Origin: Tyto alba
Lineage: Eukaryota; Chordata; Aves; Strigiformes; Tytonidae
Assembly (NCBI RefSeq): GCF_018691265.1
Contig: NW_024881277.1
Span: 7,677,080-7,741,079 of the forward strand
Reading direction: 5' to 3'
DNA: 64,000 nt
The notes under the pieces were generated by a model, which saw only the letters and a program-made list of their open reading frames with translations, did not search any database and was not told where the DNA came from. The position numbers and the translations under genes are program-made. Of this stretch, positions 43,766 through 55,389 are shown one piece after another. The stretch's first letter is position 1; each line of letters starts with the position of its first letter.

Positions 43766-44460
43766 ACAATACAGGGAAACACTGGGTGATCCCCAGGCCA
43801 CCCCTCGTCCCCATAGAGTGGTTCCAGGACACTGGGGGACACTGTGTGGGGGACATGGGAACAGTGAGGAGATACCCAGGCCACCACCCATCCCCAGAGC
43901 AGTGGGGTCCCAGTGGGGTCACTGGGGGGAGTCTGCCACCATCTAAGGGTCCCGTTAGCTTTCCTGAGTGTGTGTGTGTGTGGGGGGGTTGGAACAGTCC
44001 TCTCAGGCCTCTGATTTGGGGGGGACAGTGGAGGGGACAGCAGGAGAGGCAGTGGCGGAGGGGCACAGTCGGGGTCCAGAATGGTGGTGCCTTTAGGGGT
44101 CCTGGTGCAAACATTGGTGTCACTGGTGGGGGGTGTGGACACCATGATGTACTTCTGGACGCTGCCTGTGGTACTGGGGACCATGGGCTCCACTGCCACC
44201 AGTCTGACCATGGGCTGGACACTGGGGAGAGTGGTGGTGACAGGGGAGGTGGCAGTGGGTGCTGGGCTGGTGCTGGAGGTGATCACCTGTGGGAATTGGT
44301 GAATTTGGGAGGACATGGGGACAGTGTGGGACACAGGGCCACAGGGACTGGGGGGAATGGTGATGGGGATTGGGGGGATGGTGGGCTCAGGCAAGGTTGC
44401 TGTCACAACAGGGACCCCCTGGACCACATCTGAGGAGATGATGTCCACATCTGAGCTGGC
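43726..44460 (-). CDS. Unidentified Ser/Thr/Pro-rich ORF
   Basis: From Met 44,448 the minus frame is open for 240 codons, and upstream it stays open about 20 more. The N-terminal 130 residues look like a low-complexity activation or linker domain: DIISSDVVQGVPVVTATLPE, then TIPPIPITIPPSP, then SVQKYIMVSTPPTSDTN. The last 90 residues are less convincing and run into the end of the LTR. The opposite strand is also open (43,537-44,433), and the DNA is G-rich with repeated GGGGACA-like motifs, which favours chance ORFs. It could be an exon of a transcription-factor-like gene or a minisatellite artefact. I do not recognise it. Confidence 0.25.
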   Translation of the reverse strand, partial: ASSDVDIISSDVVQGVPVVTATLPEPTIPPIPITIPPSPCGPVSHTVPMSSQIHQFPQVITSSTSPAPTATSPVTTTLPSVQPMVRLVAVEPMVPSTTGSVQKYIMVSTPPTSDTNVCTRTPKGTTILDPDCAPPPLPLLLSPPLSPPNQRPERTVPTPPHTHTLRKANGTLRWWQTPPSDPTGTPLLWGWVVAWVSPHCSHVPHTVSPSVLEPLYGDEGWPGDHPVFPCIVVLGFSEWWGCFS

Positions 44461-46727
44461 CTCGTGTGCTCTTCATGCCCACAGGGGTGTTCAGAGGCAC
44501 GAGTCCTTCCCTTGCACACGCAGAGGCAGTGCACTGTCACAACTGTAGTGTCTCTCTGGCCTCCAGTTGCTGCTCCCAGAGGCTGGCAGGCACCTGAGCT
44601 TCGCAGTGTACCACCCTGCTCTGCACTCCTCTGAGGTGCCCCGAGGCATGAGGAATGGACACGGGGACCTCAGCTCAAGGAAGCACATCCCAGTGCTGCA
44701 TTCTGGTGGGTTCCCAGGGGACAGTACGCTCAAGGTGAAGTGACTGTGAGACACTGTCTGTCCCACAGACGTTCATGGGATCCCCGGGAATAGCTGAGGG
44801 CATCTGTGCTCATTCAGGTTCATCTCCCCACGTGCACACAATTTGCATACTCACGACTCATCTGTACAATGCAAACATGGACTGCTGACCTGGTCACTCA
44901 GTGTCCCTCCATGGAGGGATAAACAACCTCTCTGAGCTGGGGTGAGAGGCCCGTGCTGGAAATGGTGGTTGTTCCTGACTGGTGTGTGACGATCACTCTG
45001 GGGCAGCTTTCCCCAGGTGTTCAGAGCACACGGGCAGAGGGCAGGTCCTGCCCTGATGGTCCTTCATGTCTCTCCCAGGAGAGGCCTGGCTGTGTGAGGA
45101 CACAGCTGTGTGCCCTGACCTTTCACACTCACACACTTCAGCGGTACAGCGGTGTTATCCCTTGCCCAGCACTGCTGCACCCAGACATCTCAACCCCCTC
45201 CCAGCTCTCCCCACTCCCCAGCCTTCTCCCCAGCCGAGCAGAGCAGCCCAGTCTGGTCTGGCCCCGCAGAAAGGAGGAGATGGAGGTTACTGTCAGTGTC
45301 TCTCCTGCTGTCATGGCCTGGAGATCACCTGCTAGGAGCCTTCAGTCCCCCGGGCCAGCCCTGCTCCCCAGGACAGCACAGAGTCCTGGCCCTGGGACTC
45401 CTCAGGCAGCTCCCACTGCCCTCAGCTGGCACCCACAGCAAAGAATTTCTCTTTTCATGTCTCCCTTCCATGCACACAGTGTCCTGCTCTTCTCCCAGGA
45501 CATCCCACCTCTCCACAGGACCTTTCCTCAAGGTGGGCACATCTGTGCTGGCCTGGACAGCCAGTTCTGCACCCGCTTTCCATACTCTCCACAGCCCCTG
45601 AGCTGCTGATGCTGCTCTGAGGAACAAGTGGGCTTGCCTGGGGCCCCAGGATGATTTTACAGTGCTGTGCTGGTCAGGCTGGGAGGCAGACCCAGCTCAG
45701 GGACATCACTGCCACCGACTGCCTCCCACAGAAGCTCTTATGTGGCCATGGAGGGTGCTCAGAGGTACCCTGCCTTATTTCCCACACCACAAGATGTGTT
45801 TGGATGCTGCACTGGATTCAGGCTACAAGAGTCCACTGATGGTGGAACAAATCACTCACCAGGCTCCTTTCCCTGTGCCTGCTGTGTCCCTTGGGGGTGC
45901 AGAGCCCTCACTCAGCACTTCACACCCAGATTTAGCACTTTATACCTGGGTCCCTCCACCCTGGACATGTTTGTGTTCAGTGGGCTCCACTCACTGCTGA
46001 CCTCCTGGCACACGCTGATCCTGCAGATCACCTAGATCACCTGCACTCTGCTGGCAGTTCCAGACTCCTTCCAGAAAAAAAATTCACCTGCCATCAGTCC
46101 TATCACATGCTGTAGAGCTCCAGGGAGTTTAACTGGAGATCATTCACCATCTGTGTGGGTGCTGTCCAACAAGTAACACCTGAGCCATTCCTCAGTCCCT
46201 GCAAGACCATACTGGGAGCCATCCCACTGAGCCCATGGGGAAACAAGCAGAGAAACAGTCCGCTTTGGAGTCTATTCCTTGGGCATCTTGGAAAAATCCC
46301 TAAGCGTTTGGGCACTGCCTTGAGGAGATCCCCTTTCGTGATGGAGATGCTGTTAGAGAGGCCAGCTCTGTCACAGATCTGCTGTGCAGGGACTCTGTAT
46401 GCAGGAGCTGACGCAGCAGCACCAGAGAAGGTCTTGGAAAAAAAGCCTCAGACAAAAAAGTCACTGCAGGGTCCTTTTCAGTATTTAAATGCAGAGGGTG
46501 TGGAAATTCATTTACACTGTCTCTGGGTCAAACTGGACAGATAGATAATGAAATTGAAATAGTAAGAATAGTGAAAACACTTTATGGACAACTTAGAAGT
46601 GAAAAAAAAAAAAAAAAATCAACAATAACATCAACAACTACAAAATATATAAAAGACAGGAAGACAGGTTGAGACTGTAATGAGTTATATTAAAAGTGAT
46701 ATGGAGAAGATGGGCAGTATATTGCTT
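44461..46727. other. Downstream flank of OR gene 3 (duplicated unit)
   Basis: 44,950-45,140 matches 18,010-18,190. 45,840-46,320 matches the flank of OR gene 2. No independent gene is supported. An A17 run lies at 46,602-46,618. Confidence 0.5.
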
Positions 46728-47654
46728 CTAAAAAAAACATCTGGTCATCAGTTTCTGAACTGCATCCTTGAGGTTCTGGTTCCTTATGCTGTAAATGAGG
46801 GGGTTCAATGCAGGAGGAACCACTGAGTACAGAACAGCCACCACCAGGTCCTGGAGTGGAGAGGAGATAGAGGGGGGCTTCAGGTAGGCAAAAAATGAAG
46901 TGCTGATAAACAGGGAGACCACGGCCAGGTGAGGGAGGCACGTGGAAAAGGCTTTGTGCCGTCCCTGCTCAGAGGGGATCCTCAGCGCGGCCCTGAAGAT
47001 CTGCACATAAGACAGCACAATGAAAACAAAACAAGCAAAGAATAAACAGGCACTAACCACAATAAGCACAACTTCCCTGAGGTAGGTGCCTGAGCAAGAG
47101 AGCTTGAGGATCTGGGGAACTTCACAGAAGAACTGGTTCACCACATTGCCATGGCAGAGTGGTAGAGAAAATGTGTTGGCAGTGTGCAGTGTGGCATAGA
47201 GGAACCCAGTGCCCCAGGCAGCTGCTGCCATGTGGACACAAGCTCTGCTGCCCAGGAGGGTCCCGTAGTGCAGGGGTTGGAAGATGGCAACGTAGCGGTC
47301 ATAGGCCATGATGGTGAGGAGAGAAAACTCTGCTGTAATCAAGAAGAGAAGCAGAAACACTTGCGCGGTACATCCTGCATAGGAAATGGCCGTGGTGTTC
47401 CAGAGCAAATTGGTCATGGCTTTAGGGAAAGTGGTGGAGGTGGAGCCCAGGTCGAGCAGGGAGAGGTTGAGGAGGAAGAAGTACATGGGGGTGTGGAGGT
47501 GGTGGTCGCAGGCGATGGCGGTGATGATGAGGCCGTTGCCCAGGAGGGCAGCCAGGTAGATGCCCAGGAAGAGCCAGAAGTGCAAGAGCTGCAGCTCCCG
47601 TGTGTCTGCAAATGCCAGGAGGAGGAACTGGGTGATGGAGCTGCTGTTGGACAT
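46728..47654 (-). CDS. Olfactory receptor, OR14-like (OR gene 3)
   Basis: An odorant GPCR. The coding exon is set to start at Met 47,654 (MSNSSS), as in OR gene 2, not at an in-frame ATG 69 codons upstream, which lies in the predicted intron. This gives 308 residues with seven TM segments, LLGNGLII, HTPMYFFLLNLSLLDL, SYVQIF, KAFSTCLPHLAVV and NPLIYSIRN. One oddity is MAYDRYVAIFQPL: the Cys that normally follows DRYVAI at the end of TM3 is Phe. The acceptor is at 47,684-47,685. The ligand is unknown. The gene is otherwise intact. Confidence 0.95.
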   Translation of the reverse strand: MSNSSSITQFLLLAFADTRELQLLHFWLFLGIYLAALLGNGLIITAIACDHHLHTPMYFFLLNLSLLDLGSTSTTFPKAMTNLLWNTTAISYAGCTAQVFLLLFLITAEFSLLTIMAYDRYVAIFQPLHYGTLLGSRACVHMAAAAWGTGFLYATLHTANTFSLPLCHGNVVNQFFCEVPQILKLSCSGTYLREVVLIVVSACLFFACFVFIVLSYVQIFRAALRIPSEQGRHKAFSTCLPHLAVVSLFISTSFFAYLKPPSISSPLQDLVVAVLYSVVPPALNPLIYSIRNQNLKDAVQKLMTRCFF

Positions 47655-47683
47655 CAGCTGGTTCTTGACATGGGGACAGTGGC

Positions 47684-47685
47684 CT
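47684..47685 (-). other. Splice acceptor of OR gene 3 coding exon
   Basis: The minus strand reads CATCTTTTCCTTCTTAG, then GCCACTG, 29 nt before the start codon. Confidence 0.6.
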
Positions 47686-48242
47686 AAGAAGGAAAAGATG
47701 GGACAATTGTGACAGACTGCACGCAAAGCCACTGTATTTCTCAACAAAATCCCTCCCCCCAACTCCCAATTCCAACACATTTCCTTTGTTTGCTCTGAGG
47801 AGCAGGACCTCTGCCCATGTGCTGCCAAGGAGCCAGCTCTGCCCTGCTGCCGTGAGGACATGGGAGCTGGTTCTTGTCTCCTCCAGTGTTCACAAGGGAT
47901 GTCAGATGCAATTCACTCTTAATAGAGATGTTCAATATCTGCACTTATGACTCCCAAGAGAGTGGGATGCAGAAGAGAGGTTTATCATGTGTTATGATAA
48001 CTTTCTCTGTGTCTTTTATTTTCCACCGTCATCACATCTGGTGAGTACTACTTCTAGGGGTAGAAATCCTCAACTTTATGACTGAAAGTGTGGAGTCTTA
48101 AGACAAGACAGGCAAAAGGGCTCAGCTGTCTCTTGCTCAGTGCAGAGTCAGGAGAGCAGCAGTATCAATCAAGCTTGTTCCCAGCTGCCCTGTGCTTTCA
48201 TTTCTGCTATCTGGAGGATGACTGCACACAAAAATTACTCTC

Positions 48243-48260
48243 AAAAAAAAAAAAAAAAAA
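48243..48260 (+). repeat. Poly(A) run (18 A)
   Basis: Homopolymer in the predicted intron of OR gene 3. No recognisable source sequence. Confidence 0.95.
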
Positions 48261-48349
48261 TGTAACTGGACTCTAATGAAAGCAGGGGAGTCTTGTTTCT
48301 CTTATCCGCAGGGAAAGGTCTGAAAAATCTTTTTACCACCACAGAGGTG

Positions 48350-49735
48350 CAGTTTTGAGGGAGAGGGCAGGACATGGCCCCTGTCAGAGAGAAGCAAAGG
48401 AATCTGCGAGGAGACTGACAACCCCCAAGGGATGGCTCAGCACTCCCTGGGATCCTGCTTGGAGCTCTATTTGCCAGGAACTGTTCCTCTGTCCCCACAT
48501 CTCCTCCCTGTCCCTGCTCACGGATCCCATCCCACCCACCATGTCCTCAGCTCTGCCCAGAATACACCTCCTGGCAGCAGGACACTGACCAGGGGGATCT
48601 CTGTGCTGGCAAGTCTTGAAGAGAATTTCAGATAAACCCTGAAGAGACCACAAAGGTGATGTTAATGCTTTCTGTAGGCTGAGGTGGGTGAAGGGACTTT
48701 AGCAGGTTTCCTGATAAACCCATTCCTCACTCACTGTAATGCTGTAGGAGTGTTTGTCTCTTGTGCAAACCTGAACAGATCCATGACCATATCCACCTAC
48801 CATCACAGCTGGGGAGTGAAAGCACCAATCCTGGTAAGTTCCTTTACTGCCTGGTAGCACCCCGCCTTGATGTCCTTCTTGAAAAGTGCCCTGTGAAATA
48901 TCCCAGGGGCAATGTGGAGCTGCAATCAGCCCTGACCCATGCAGCAGCCTCTCGATAGCAGAACAATCCTGCCCCGCCGTAGAGTGGCTTGCTCCTTACC
49001 CCACAGCTTCTCCCCACAGCGCTGTGAGGAGCTACCTGGGCAGGCTGAGTGCTGACCCTGGTAGGCGGCAGAGTCCCTGCCCCAGCACACAGCCCCCTGG
49101 AGTGCAGGGACCCTGCTGGGAAGGACAGCCCTGGGCACCCCTGCCTGCACACCCGGCTGCACACCCCTGCAGCCGGCCCCGCCAGAAGGCAGCCCTCATG
49201 CTCTGGCCCTCACAGGGGGCACCAGGGAAGCCCTGCTTGGGAGCAGCTACTCTTCCTCCTCCTCCTCCTCCTCCTCCTCCTCTAGGGAGGAGGCAGATTC
49301 CTGGTGGGTCTGCCGCCTTCCCCAGATCCCTCCCTGAGCTGCAGCTGCATTGCCCTGCACCCCCAGACTTACTGTGGCCAGGGCCCTGATGCTTTCTCCT
49401 CCTCGGACCTCTCAGCATCCTCCCAGCCCAGGCTGCCTTGAAGCTGTGTGTGCCTCGCTGCTCTGCCCTGGGTGCCTGCAGGCAGTGCCCTCAGCCCTGC
49501 TGCGCTTTGCAGAGGAGCTGCTCCTGGGCAGAGCTGTCTCTCTGCAGCGCTGCCCACTTGCCAGGAGCTCCCTCCGGCCCAGGAGCCCGGCCCAGCTCAG
49601 CACCACAGCAACAGCCCAAGGCACTTTAATGACCCCTCAGGAGGGTTTGGTGCCAACTCCATCAACCTCATGCACTGAGAAGCTGAAGAAACCTCTGAAG
49701 AAGTCAATGTTATATTCCAACTCCAAAGTTTCCTG
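48350..49735 (-). repeat. OR upstream module, copy 3
   Basis: Very close to copy 1 over 49,030-49,690, including the (TCC)n tract at 49,255-49,283, the donor at 49,367-49,372 and the CTCATGCACTGAGAAGCTGAAG end. Confidence 0.82.
49373..49620 (-). other. Predicted non-coding first exon of OR gene 3
   Basis: The minus strand reads GGCCACA then GTAAGTCTGG, as in copy 1. The intron to 47,685 would be about 1.7 kb. Confidence 0.45.
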
Positions 49736-49739
49736 CACT

Positions 49740-50660
49740 GTTAATGGCTCCCACTGAGAGACACTGTTGACAAAGCCTCCTCAGGGTCCTGTTAGAGCAG
49801 AATTCTGGAGGCAGTGATGACAAGTCAAAAACTAAAAGGGAAAGGTGGCTCTGATGCTGAGTAAACCTGAATGTGTTGTATTAAGCCAAAGTTCCAAGCC
49901 CTAGGCCCATTAAATAAATGGCCAAGCCATGACCCCCAGCCCCTGGGAAGGGAGATCCTGTCCCTCCCACATTCCTCAGGGCTCTTCCTGGGGTAGGGGC
50001 TATGGAGATGTGCACCTCCCAGGCTCCTGAGGATGCACAAGGAGGCCATGAGGCCCCCGTGCTGCAAGGGACTGTGCCTCCTCACAGGCATCAGTGGCAG
50101 AGACAACAGCCATAGCCAAAATGGTGATGGGGTTGACTTTACTGGGGGCTTTCAACTTTCCCACAGCCCTCTGTCATCTCCACCACAGGCTGTCCAATGT
50201 GGTTGCATGCCCTGGGCCTTTTCCCCTGCAGGCTGTCCTCATCCCCCCAGTTTTGTCCCCTGGAGAATGCCAGGGGAGAAATTACCTGTCCTCATCTCCC
50301 CCAGCCTTACAGCCATGAGGCCCCAGTGCTGTAAGGATTAGGTGTCTCCTGGTAGGCCTGCAGTTGATTTCTTGAAGGCTGGGGACATCCACCGTGCTTA
50401 CCAGCCTTGCTCTCACTTGACCATCTTCCTACCCTTACTGATATCTCTCCATCCTCACGGGCTGTTGGTTGGAATGCAAAGCTTTGGCTAATCCAGACTC
50501 TTTCTGGGTGGCCTATTGTACTGCACTTGGAGGGACGCTTCATGTAGCTCAACGTAACACAAAATCCTCATGTCCAGTCTCAACTTCCAAAGCTTCACTT
50601 TGTGCCATTCTTTCTTTCTTATGTTGTTTCTCGATTTAGAGAAAAACCTCCACCATCTCT
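49740..50660 (+). repeat. Dispersed repeat R, copy 3
   Basis: Matches 22,240-22,680 almost exactly at its start, then diverges but keeps the order of 16,400-17,230 (GATATCTCTCCATCCTC, then AAGCTTCACTTTGTGCC). Confidence 0.65.
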
Positions 50661-51379
50661 GAAACCACACTTCAACCCATGTCAGGATAGTCTGGGTGGC
50701 CATGCTCATCCTAGTGCAGACCTGTATGCAGGTGGCCTTGTTTGTGGCCAGCATGCACCGCTGTCTTGTATGGTGTCCTCATAGTGCCCAGGCCCATCTC
50801 CTCAGAGTCCCTGATCAGCTACTCAGGTCCAAGCCTGTCCTGATAAATGAGGAGATTATTCTTCCTCTTAATGCAGGACTGGACACTTCTCCTTGTAAAC
50901 TTCAAGAGGTTTATGTTGGCCGGAATCCCAGAGTTTCTCAGGTTTCCCTGGGCTGAAGCTCCACTTGGTCAGCTGTTAGTGCCTCTGTGCAGATAGCTCA
51001 CCTTGATGGTGGTGGTGTCTCTCACGTAATAACAGCCTGAGGAGCTGCAGGGCTCTACAGCCCCAGGTAGGAATTACCATCAACACAATCTTCAAAACAG
51101 CAAATGAGATCACAAAACAAGCAAAGTCAGGGTCAGTGGAGAAAGGGTAAATGAGGGTTGGGCTATTTGTATGTTAGACCGTGTTAGTGGAAAATATATA
51201 CCTGTAGAGAGATTGAAACAATAAGGATCTCTCCAGAAGCTGGTTTTAGGCCCTCCAGCTGTCTGGGACCTGGATCCAGAATTCCCTCATCCCCCCAGTT
51301 CCTCCACACACAGACAAGCACACGCACACGCAAATGTCTCTCTCCAGCACAGCATCACAGAACTGCTGAGCCTGGAATG
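50661..51379. other. Unassigned sequence
   Basis: No supported feature. A short CACGCACACGCA stretch lies near 51,320. Confidence 0.45.
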
Positions 51380-52210
51380 CTGTCAGGTTCTACCTCCTCT
51401 GTCCTTCCTCTTCATGCTTGGTTTCTGTCAGGAGCTCCTTTTTCATCCATGCCATTCTCCTGACACCTTTTCTTGACTTTCAGCATGTCTGTGTGGACTG
51501 TTCTGGAGTGCAAAGAGGAGATCATTAACCATCAAACAGCTCTCTGCACCCTTTCCTCTTCAGGGCTGTATCCCATGGGATTCTTCCAAGCAGGTCCTTC
51601 AGCAGGTCAAAGCCTGCTCTCCTGATGTCCTGCCCCTTGCTTTCTTCCCTTCTCTCAGCATGCTACACTCTACTTTCTCACCCTTGATTGTTACAGCCCC
51701 GAGCAGCTCTTCCTAGTTTGCAAGTATCAAGTCCTGCTGCAGGGCCCCTCACCTCACTGTCTCCTCAGTCACCCTTGTCAGGAAGATGTCACCAGTGAGC
51801 TCCAAAATCCTCCTGGGTGGCTTGCACCTCTTCAGCAGAGGCAACTGGGACAGTTTCAGCCTGCCATGAGGTCCAGGGCCTGCAGACATGAAGCTCCTTC
51901 CAATTGTCTGAAGAAGGCCTCATCTACCTGATCAAGAGGTCTGGAGCAGAAATCCACCCATCCTCCCACAGTGCTGCCCATGTTGTTCTGCCCTCTGATC
52001 CTGGCCTATCAGCTCTCAGCTAACTCATCGTCAGTCCCCAGGCAGAGCTCCATGCATTCCTGCTGCTCTCTTACATAAAGGACAACCTCCCCTCCAGATC
52101 CAGAACTGTGGCCTTATCAGTACCTGACTGCAAGACCCCACATTTTCTCCAGGTGCTGCTTTGGGCCACTTTCTCCCTCAAACAACCAACTCACAGATCC
52201 TCTGAGCTCA
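51380..52210 (-). mobile_element. CR1 LINE ORF2 fragment, antisense
   Basis: Antisense CR1 text: CTGTATCCCATGGGATTCTTCCAAGCAGGTCCTT, then CAGCCCCGAGCAGCTCTTCC, then CCCAGGCAGAGCTCCATGCATTCC. It corresponds to the endonuclease and 5' RT region. It is decayed. Confidence 0.7.
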
Positions 52211-53689
52211 CCAGGGTCTAGTACAGATGTAGGGTCTCAAAATACCTGGCTCCCAAGACTCTCCTACTTGCTGGTTAATTTGGTTTGATGTGCATTAGTG
52301 GTTCCACCCAATGACATAAGCACCAACATGACACATGCACACAGCCTGATCTCTCCAGTTGCTGGCCCACCAGGTGCATGAGCGCCTTTGACTCGTGTTT
52401 CCCACTCCAGGGATGGGCCCTTGGACCTCTATCCGTACCAAGAGCAGACATCTCCTCACCCCAGAAAGTTGTGGTGGATGGAATTTCATAAGACAGGACA
52501 GACTGGAGTCATCAGTTGCATGGTGTGCATAAACCAATATAATGACCAGCCACACATGACCAGCTCCTTTCATCCCCTTTTCCCCCTGTTTTCCGATGCT
52601 TCTTTCTCCCCAAACCACCTTGGTCCTTCCCTTTCCCTGCCTTTGGTTCTTTCCTAGGCATGCCACAGCAAGCCTGGCACAATCCCCAGTGCTCTCTCTG
52701 GCATCCCATAAGGACTCTCAGACCCCCAGAAGCAGAAACCCCCACCCTCAGTCGGCACGGTCACCCTGGGAGGCTCCTCCGATTGACCCACTTGTTAAAT
52801 GTCACACCCAGATATTTTGGACCTCTCTTTGAATGAGTAGTGTTTCACTTTGGGTTTTAAATATTTCTCTGAAAACAGGGTGATTCTGGTCCTAAGAAAT
52901 GGAAATTATTTATGTTTGTGGAAGTTCTACAGATTAGGTCAGATAAAAATGTCCATGGATGTTATATGTGAAAAGGAGCACAGTTTGTCTGACCATGACC
53001 AAGTCCTGATGACATCGACTCCACGAGGCATTTACTGGCACTGATCACACATGATAAGGACCATAACATGCATCTATCCCAATTACTTGGTAAATCCTCT
53101 TCAGTCCCGTCCACCTCTGTTTCTGTGTTCCCTCCCTCAAAGTCTTTGTCATGTACACAAGACCAAGTGCAAAAGATTTTAAAGAGTTGGAAGTGCAAGA
53201 CAGGCTGACAATAACCATTTTTCAGTGGTTAAAACACACTGAATATGTCAAGCAGCAGTCATACCCTGAGATTAAAGACACCCTGGAGTATTTGAGGGCA
53301 CATCATAGGAAGGATGACCAGGCACCTGTATTGGGCTTACGTGGCAAGGTTTTTTGGTAGCGGCGGGGAGAGGGGCATGCAGGGGTGACTTCTGTGAGAA
53401 GATGCCAAAAGCAGCTCCATCATGTCAGATGTGGGGTGCATGGGGTGAGCTGAGTCCTGCTTGAGCCCAAGGGCTTCCAGCTCTGGATGAGATGCCCACA
53501 TTGCCTCAGCTGAATTCCTGCCCTGCACAAGGGAAACTAGCCAGTTGCTTGTTCCGCATTATGCGTTCTTTTGGGTTTGAGACAGGAAAATGACATTTTC
53601 CAGACAGACGCATTGACAGCTTTATCAGGCCAGACCATGCTGGAACCAGTCTCTCTCCACTGTTGGGACAGGTACATTGGTGATTACTT
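52211..53689. other. Unassigned sequence
   Basis: No gene, RNA or repeat that I can support. The ORFs are short. Confidence 0.5.
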
Positions 53690-54840
53690 CATCTGATTTC
53701 AGAGAACATTCCCCAGGGGTGGCCCCGCTGCTTTTCAGGAGCTGTCAGCCCTTGAGCCCCAGGGATCTCTCGAGGGAGAGCAGCGGGGTAGAGAAAGTGG
53801 TGCCTTGGGCTGGGCCGGGCTCTGGGGGCAGGAGGAGCTGATGGCAAGTGGGAAGCACAGGAGAGAGACAGCTCTGCCCGGGAGCAGCATCTCTGCGGAG
53901 CACGGCAGGGCTGAGGGCACTGCCCACGGGAGACAAGGAGAGAGGAGAGAAGTGAGAAGGATGTAAGACAGCGTGGAGTGGGAGGATGCTGAGAGTTCAC
54001 TGGGGGACAAATCATCACAGCTCCTAACACGGTAAGTCTCTGGCTGCAGGTGGGAACTGGTAGAATCTCTGGGAGGGTCCTTCTAGATCTGGCACATGCC
54101 AGGGCTGATGCTCTCTGGAGCAGTGATTATCTGCCGAACAGTCGGGGGGATGGGTCATGTCATCTCCCTTTTCCTGGGGACGACTGCAGGAGCATGAAGC
54201 TGGGTGTGCAGCCAGGGGCACCCCGGGCTGTCCTTCATCACAATCACCCCTGGTAGGGCAGGGTCATTGTGCTGTTGAGGGGGTGAGGCGTGGGTCAGGG
54301 CTGCCCACAGCTCCTGCTGACAGCCTGGACAGCTCTGGGGGAGAAATTTGCAAGAGAGAAAAAAGGGAGTCTTCACCTGCAAGGGAAGGAGCCTGTGCTT
54401 TCAGTTTGCTACTCTGGGTTGGCTGGGTGAGCAGTGAGAGATGGGAATGACTCTCACTGGTTTGGAGAAGGTACTGACAATGCAGATCTGTTTCACTGAG
54501 AGGTGAATGAGTCTGGGAGCATCAGAGCAATCCCCCACAGCTTACAGATCACCAGCATCACCAGCAGCAGGCTTGGCAGGTTTCCTCTGCCATTCCTACC
54601 TGAATTTTGAAGCACAGAGAAGGTCCTGGGCAGTGCCCTGCCCCAGGAGGTGTCTGCAGGGCAGAGCTGAGCACGCAGCAGCTGGGATGGGGTCTGTGAG
54701 TGCAGGAGATGGGAACTGAGAAACCAGGCTGCCAGCAGGCACAGCTCCAGGCAGCAGAGACGTTGGCAGGGAGTGAGATTTTTATCAGAAATCCTGTTTC
54801 AGGGGATCTACTAGCACCTCCTGCCATGCCCTGCAGTGCA
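53690..54840 (+). repeat. OR upstream module, orphan inverted copy
   Basis: The reverse complement of this block follows the OR upstream modules: CTGCCCGGGAGCAGCATCTC, then GCACGGCAGGGCTGAGGGCACTGCC, then AACACG and GTAAGTCTC at 54,032, then GGTGTCTGCAGGGCAGAGCTGAGC. In plus orientation it should lead into an OR coding exon 1.7-2 kb further on. Instead there is an A13 run, a sequence gap, an LTR and the SRCR gene. Confidence 0.75.
54032..54037 (+). other. Conserved splice donor of orphan OR module
   Basis: GTAAGT at the same place as in the three OR-linked modules. No OR acceptor or coding exon follows in this window. Confidence 0.5.
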
Positions 54841-54943
54841 GGTCGCTTCCCCTGATGTTTGAAAATGGGTGAAAAAAAAAAAAAATAATTGTTTAGGGTA
54901 GCATAAGAACTTAAGCAATCAGTCGAACACCTGTAACACGTTG

Positions 54944-54956
54944 NNNNNNNNNNNNN
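54944..54956. other. Assembly gap (13 N)
   Basis: Thirteen undetermined bases. The true size may be larger, and the sequences on the two sides do not form one recognisable element. Confidence 1.
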
Positions 54957-55389
54957 GCCTAAGACGCCACTGTCAAGATAATCACCTGGGAATTAGTTTC
55001 AACTGACCTTCTTGGAGCATCCCAGGGCCAAGAATGGATGAGCTAACTGCATGACCATATGTGGGCAAAGGAATCCCAAAGTTCAATCACCGGACACTGT
55101 GAGGAAGACTATGAGTGACCACCAGAGGGGGAAAAGACCCTAACCCTAATTTTATCACACATGCTCGGACTATGTAGATAAATTCTAGGAAATCTTATGT
55201 ATATGTAGATTAGTTCTCAGAAATCTACTGAATATGTACAAGCTCACAGCACATATTCTCTGTGATTGTACCTGTCTGTGGGAGCACTCGTGGTGGAGCG
55301 ATCCCCAGTGCTGCCCAGCGCTGCTAATAAAGAATACCTGCTCAGCAGTTCTACTGGATTCTAAGTGTTGAGTGAATTTCTGTGTCAGA
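54957..55389 (+). mobile_element. 3' part of a betaretrovirus-like (ERVK-type) LTR
   Basis: The right part reads GTGGTGGAGCGATCCCCAGTGC, then GCTGCTAATAAAGAATACCTGCT, then TTTCTGTGTCA. It has AATAAA at 55,326-55,331, in the style of avian ERVK LTR R-U5 ends. The 5' part may continue across the gap. No internal sequence is attached. Confidence 0.6.

Noticed and set aside
43461..44433. Long plus and minus ORFs other than the Ser/Thr/Pro-rich frame
   Set aside because: They arise from G-rich repeats and the end of the long LTR, with no domain text.
47655..47861. 69-residue N-terminal extension of OR gene 3
   Set aside because: It lies upstream of the splice acceptor, is not shared with the other ORs, and receptors of this family start at MSNSS.
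55137..55149. Telomere-like CCCTAACCCTAA
   Set aside because: Only two units, inside an LTR; not an interstitial telomere array.
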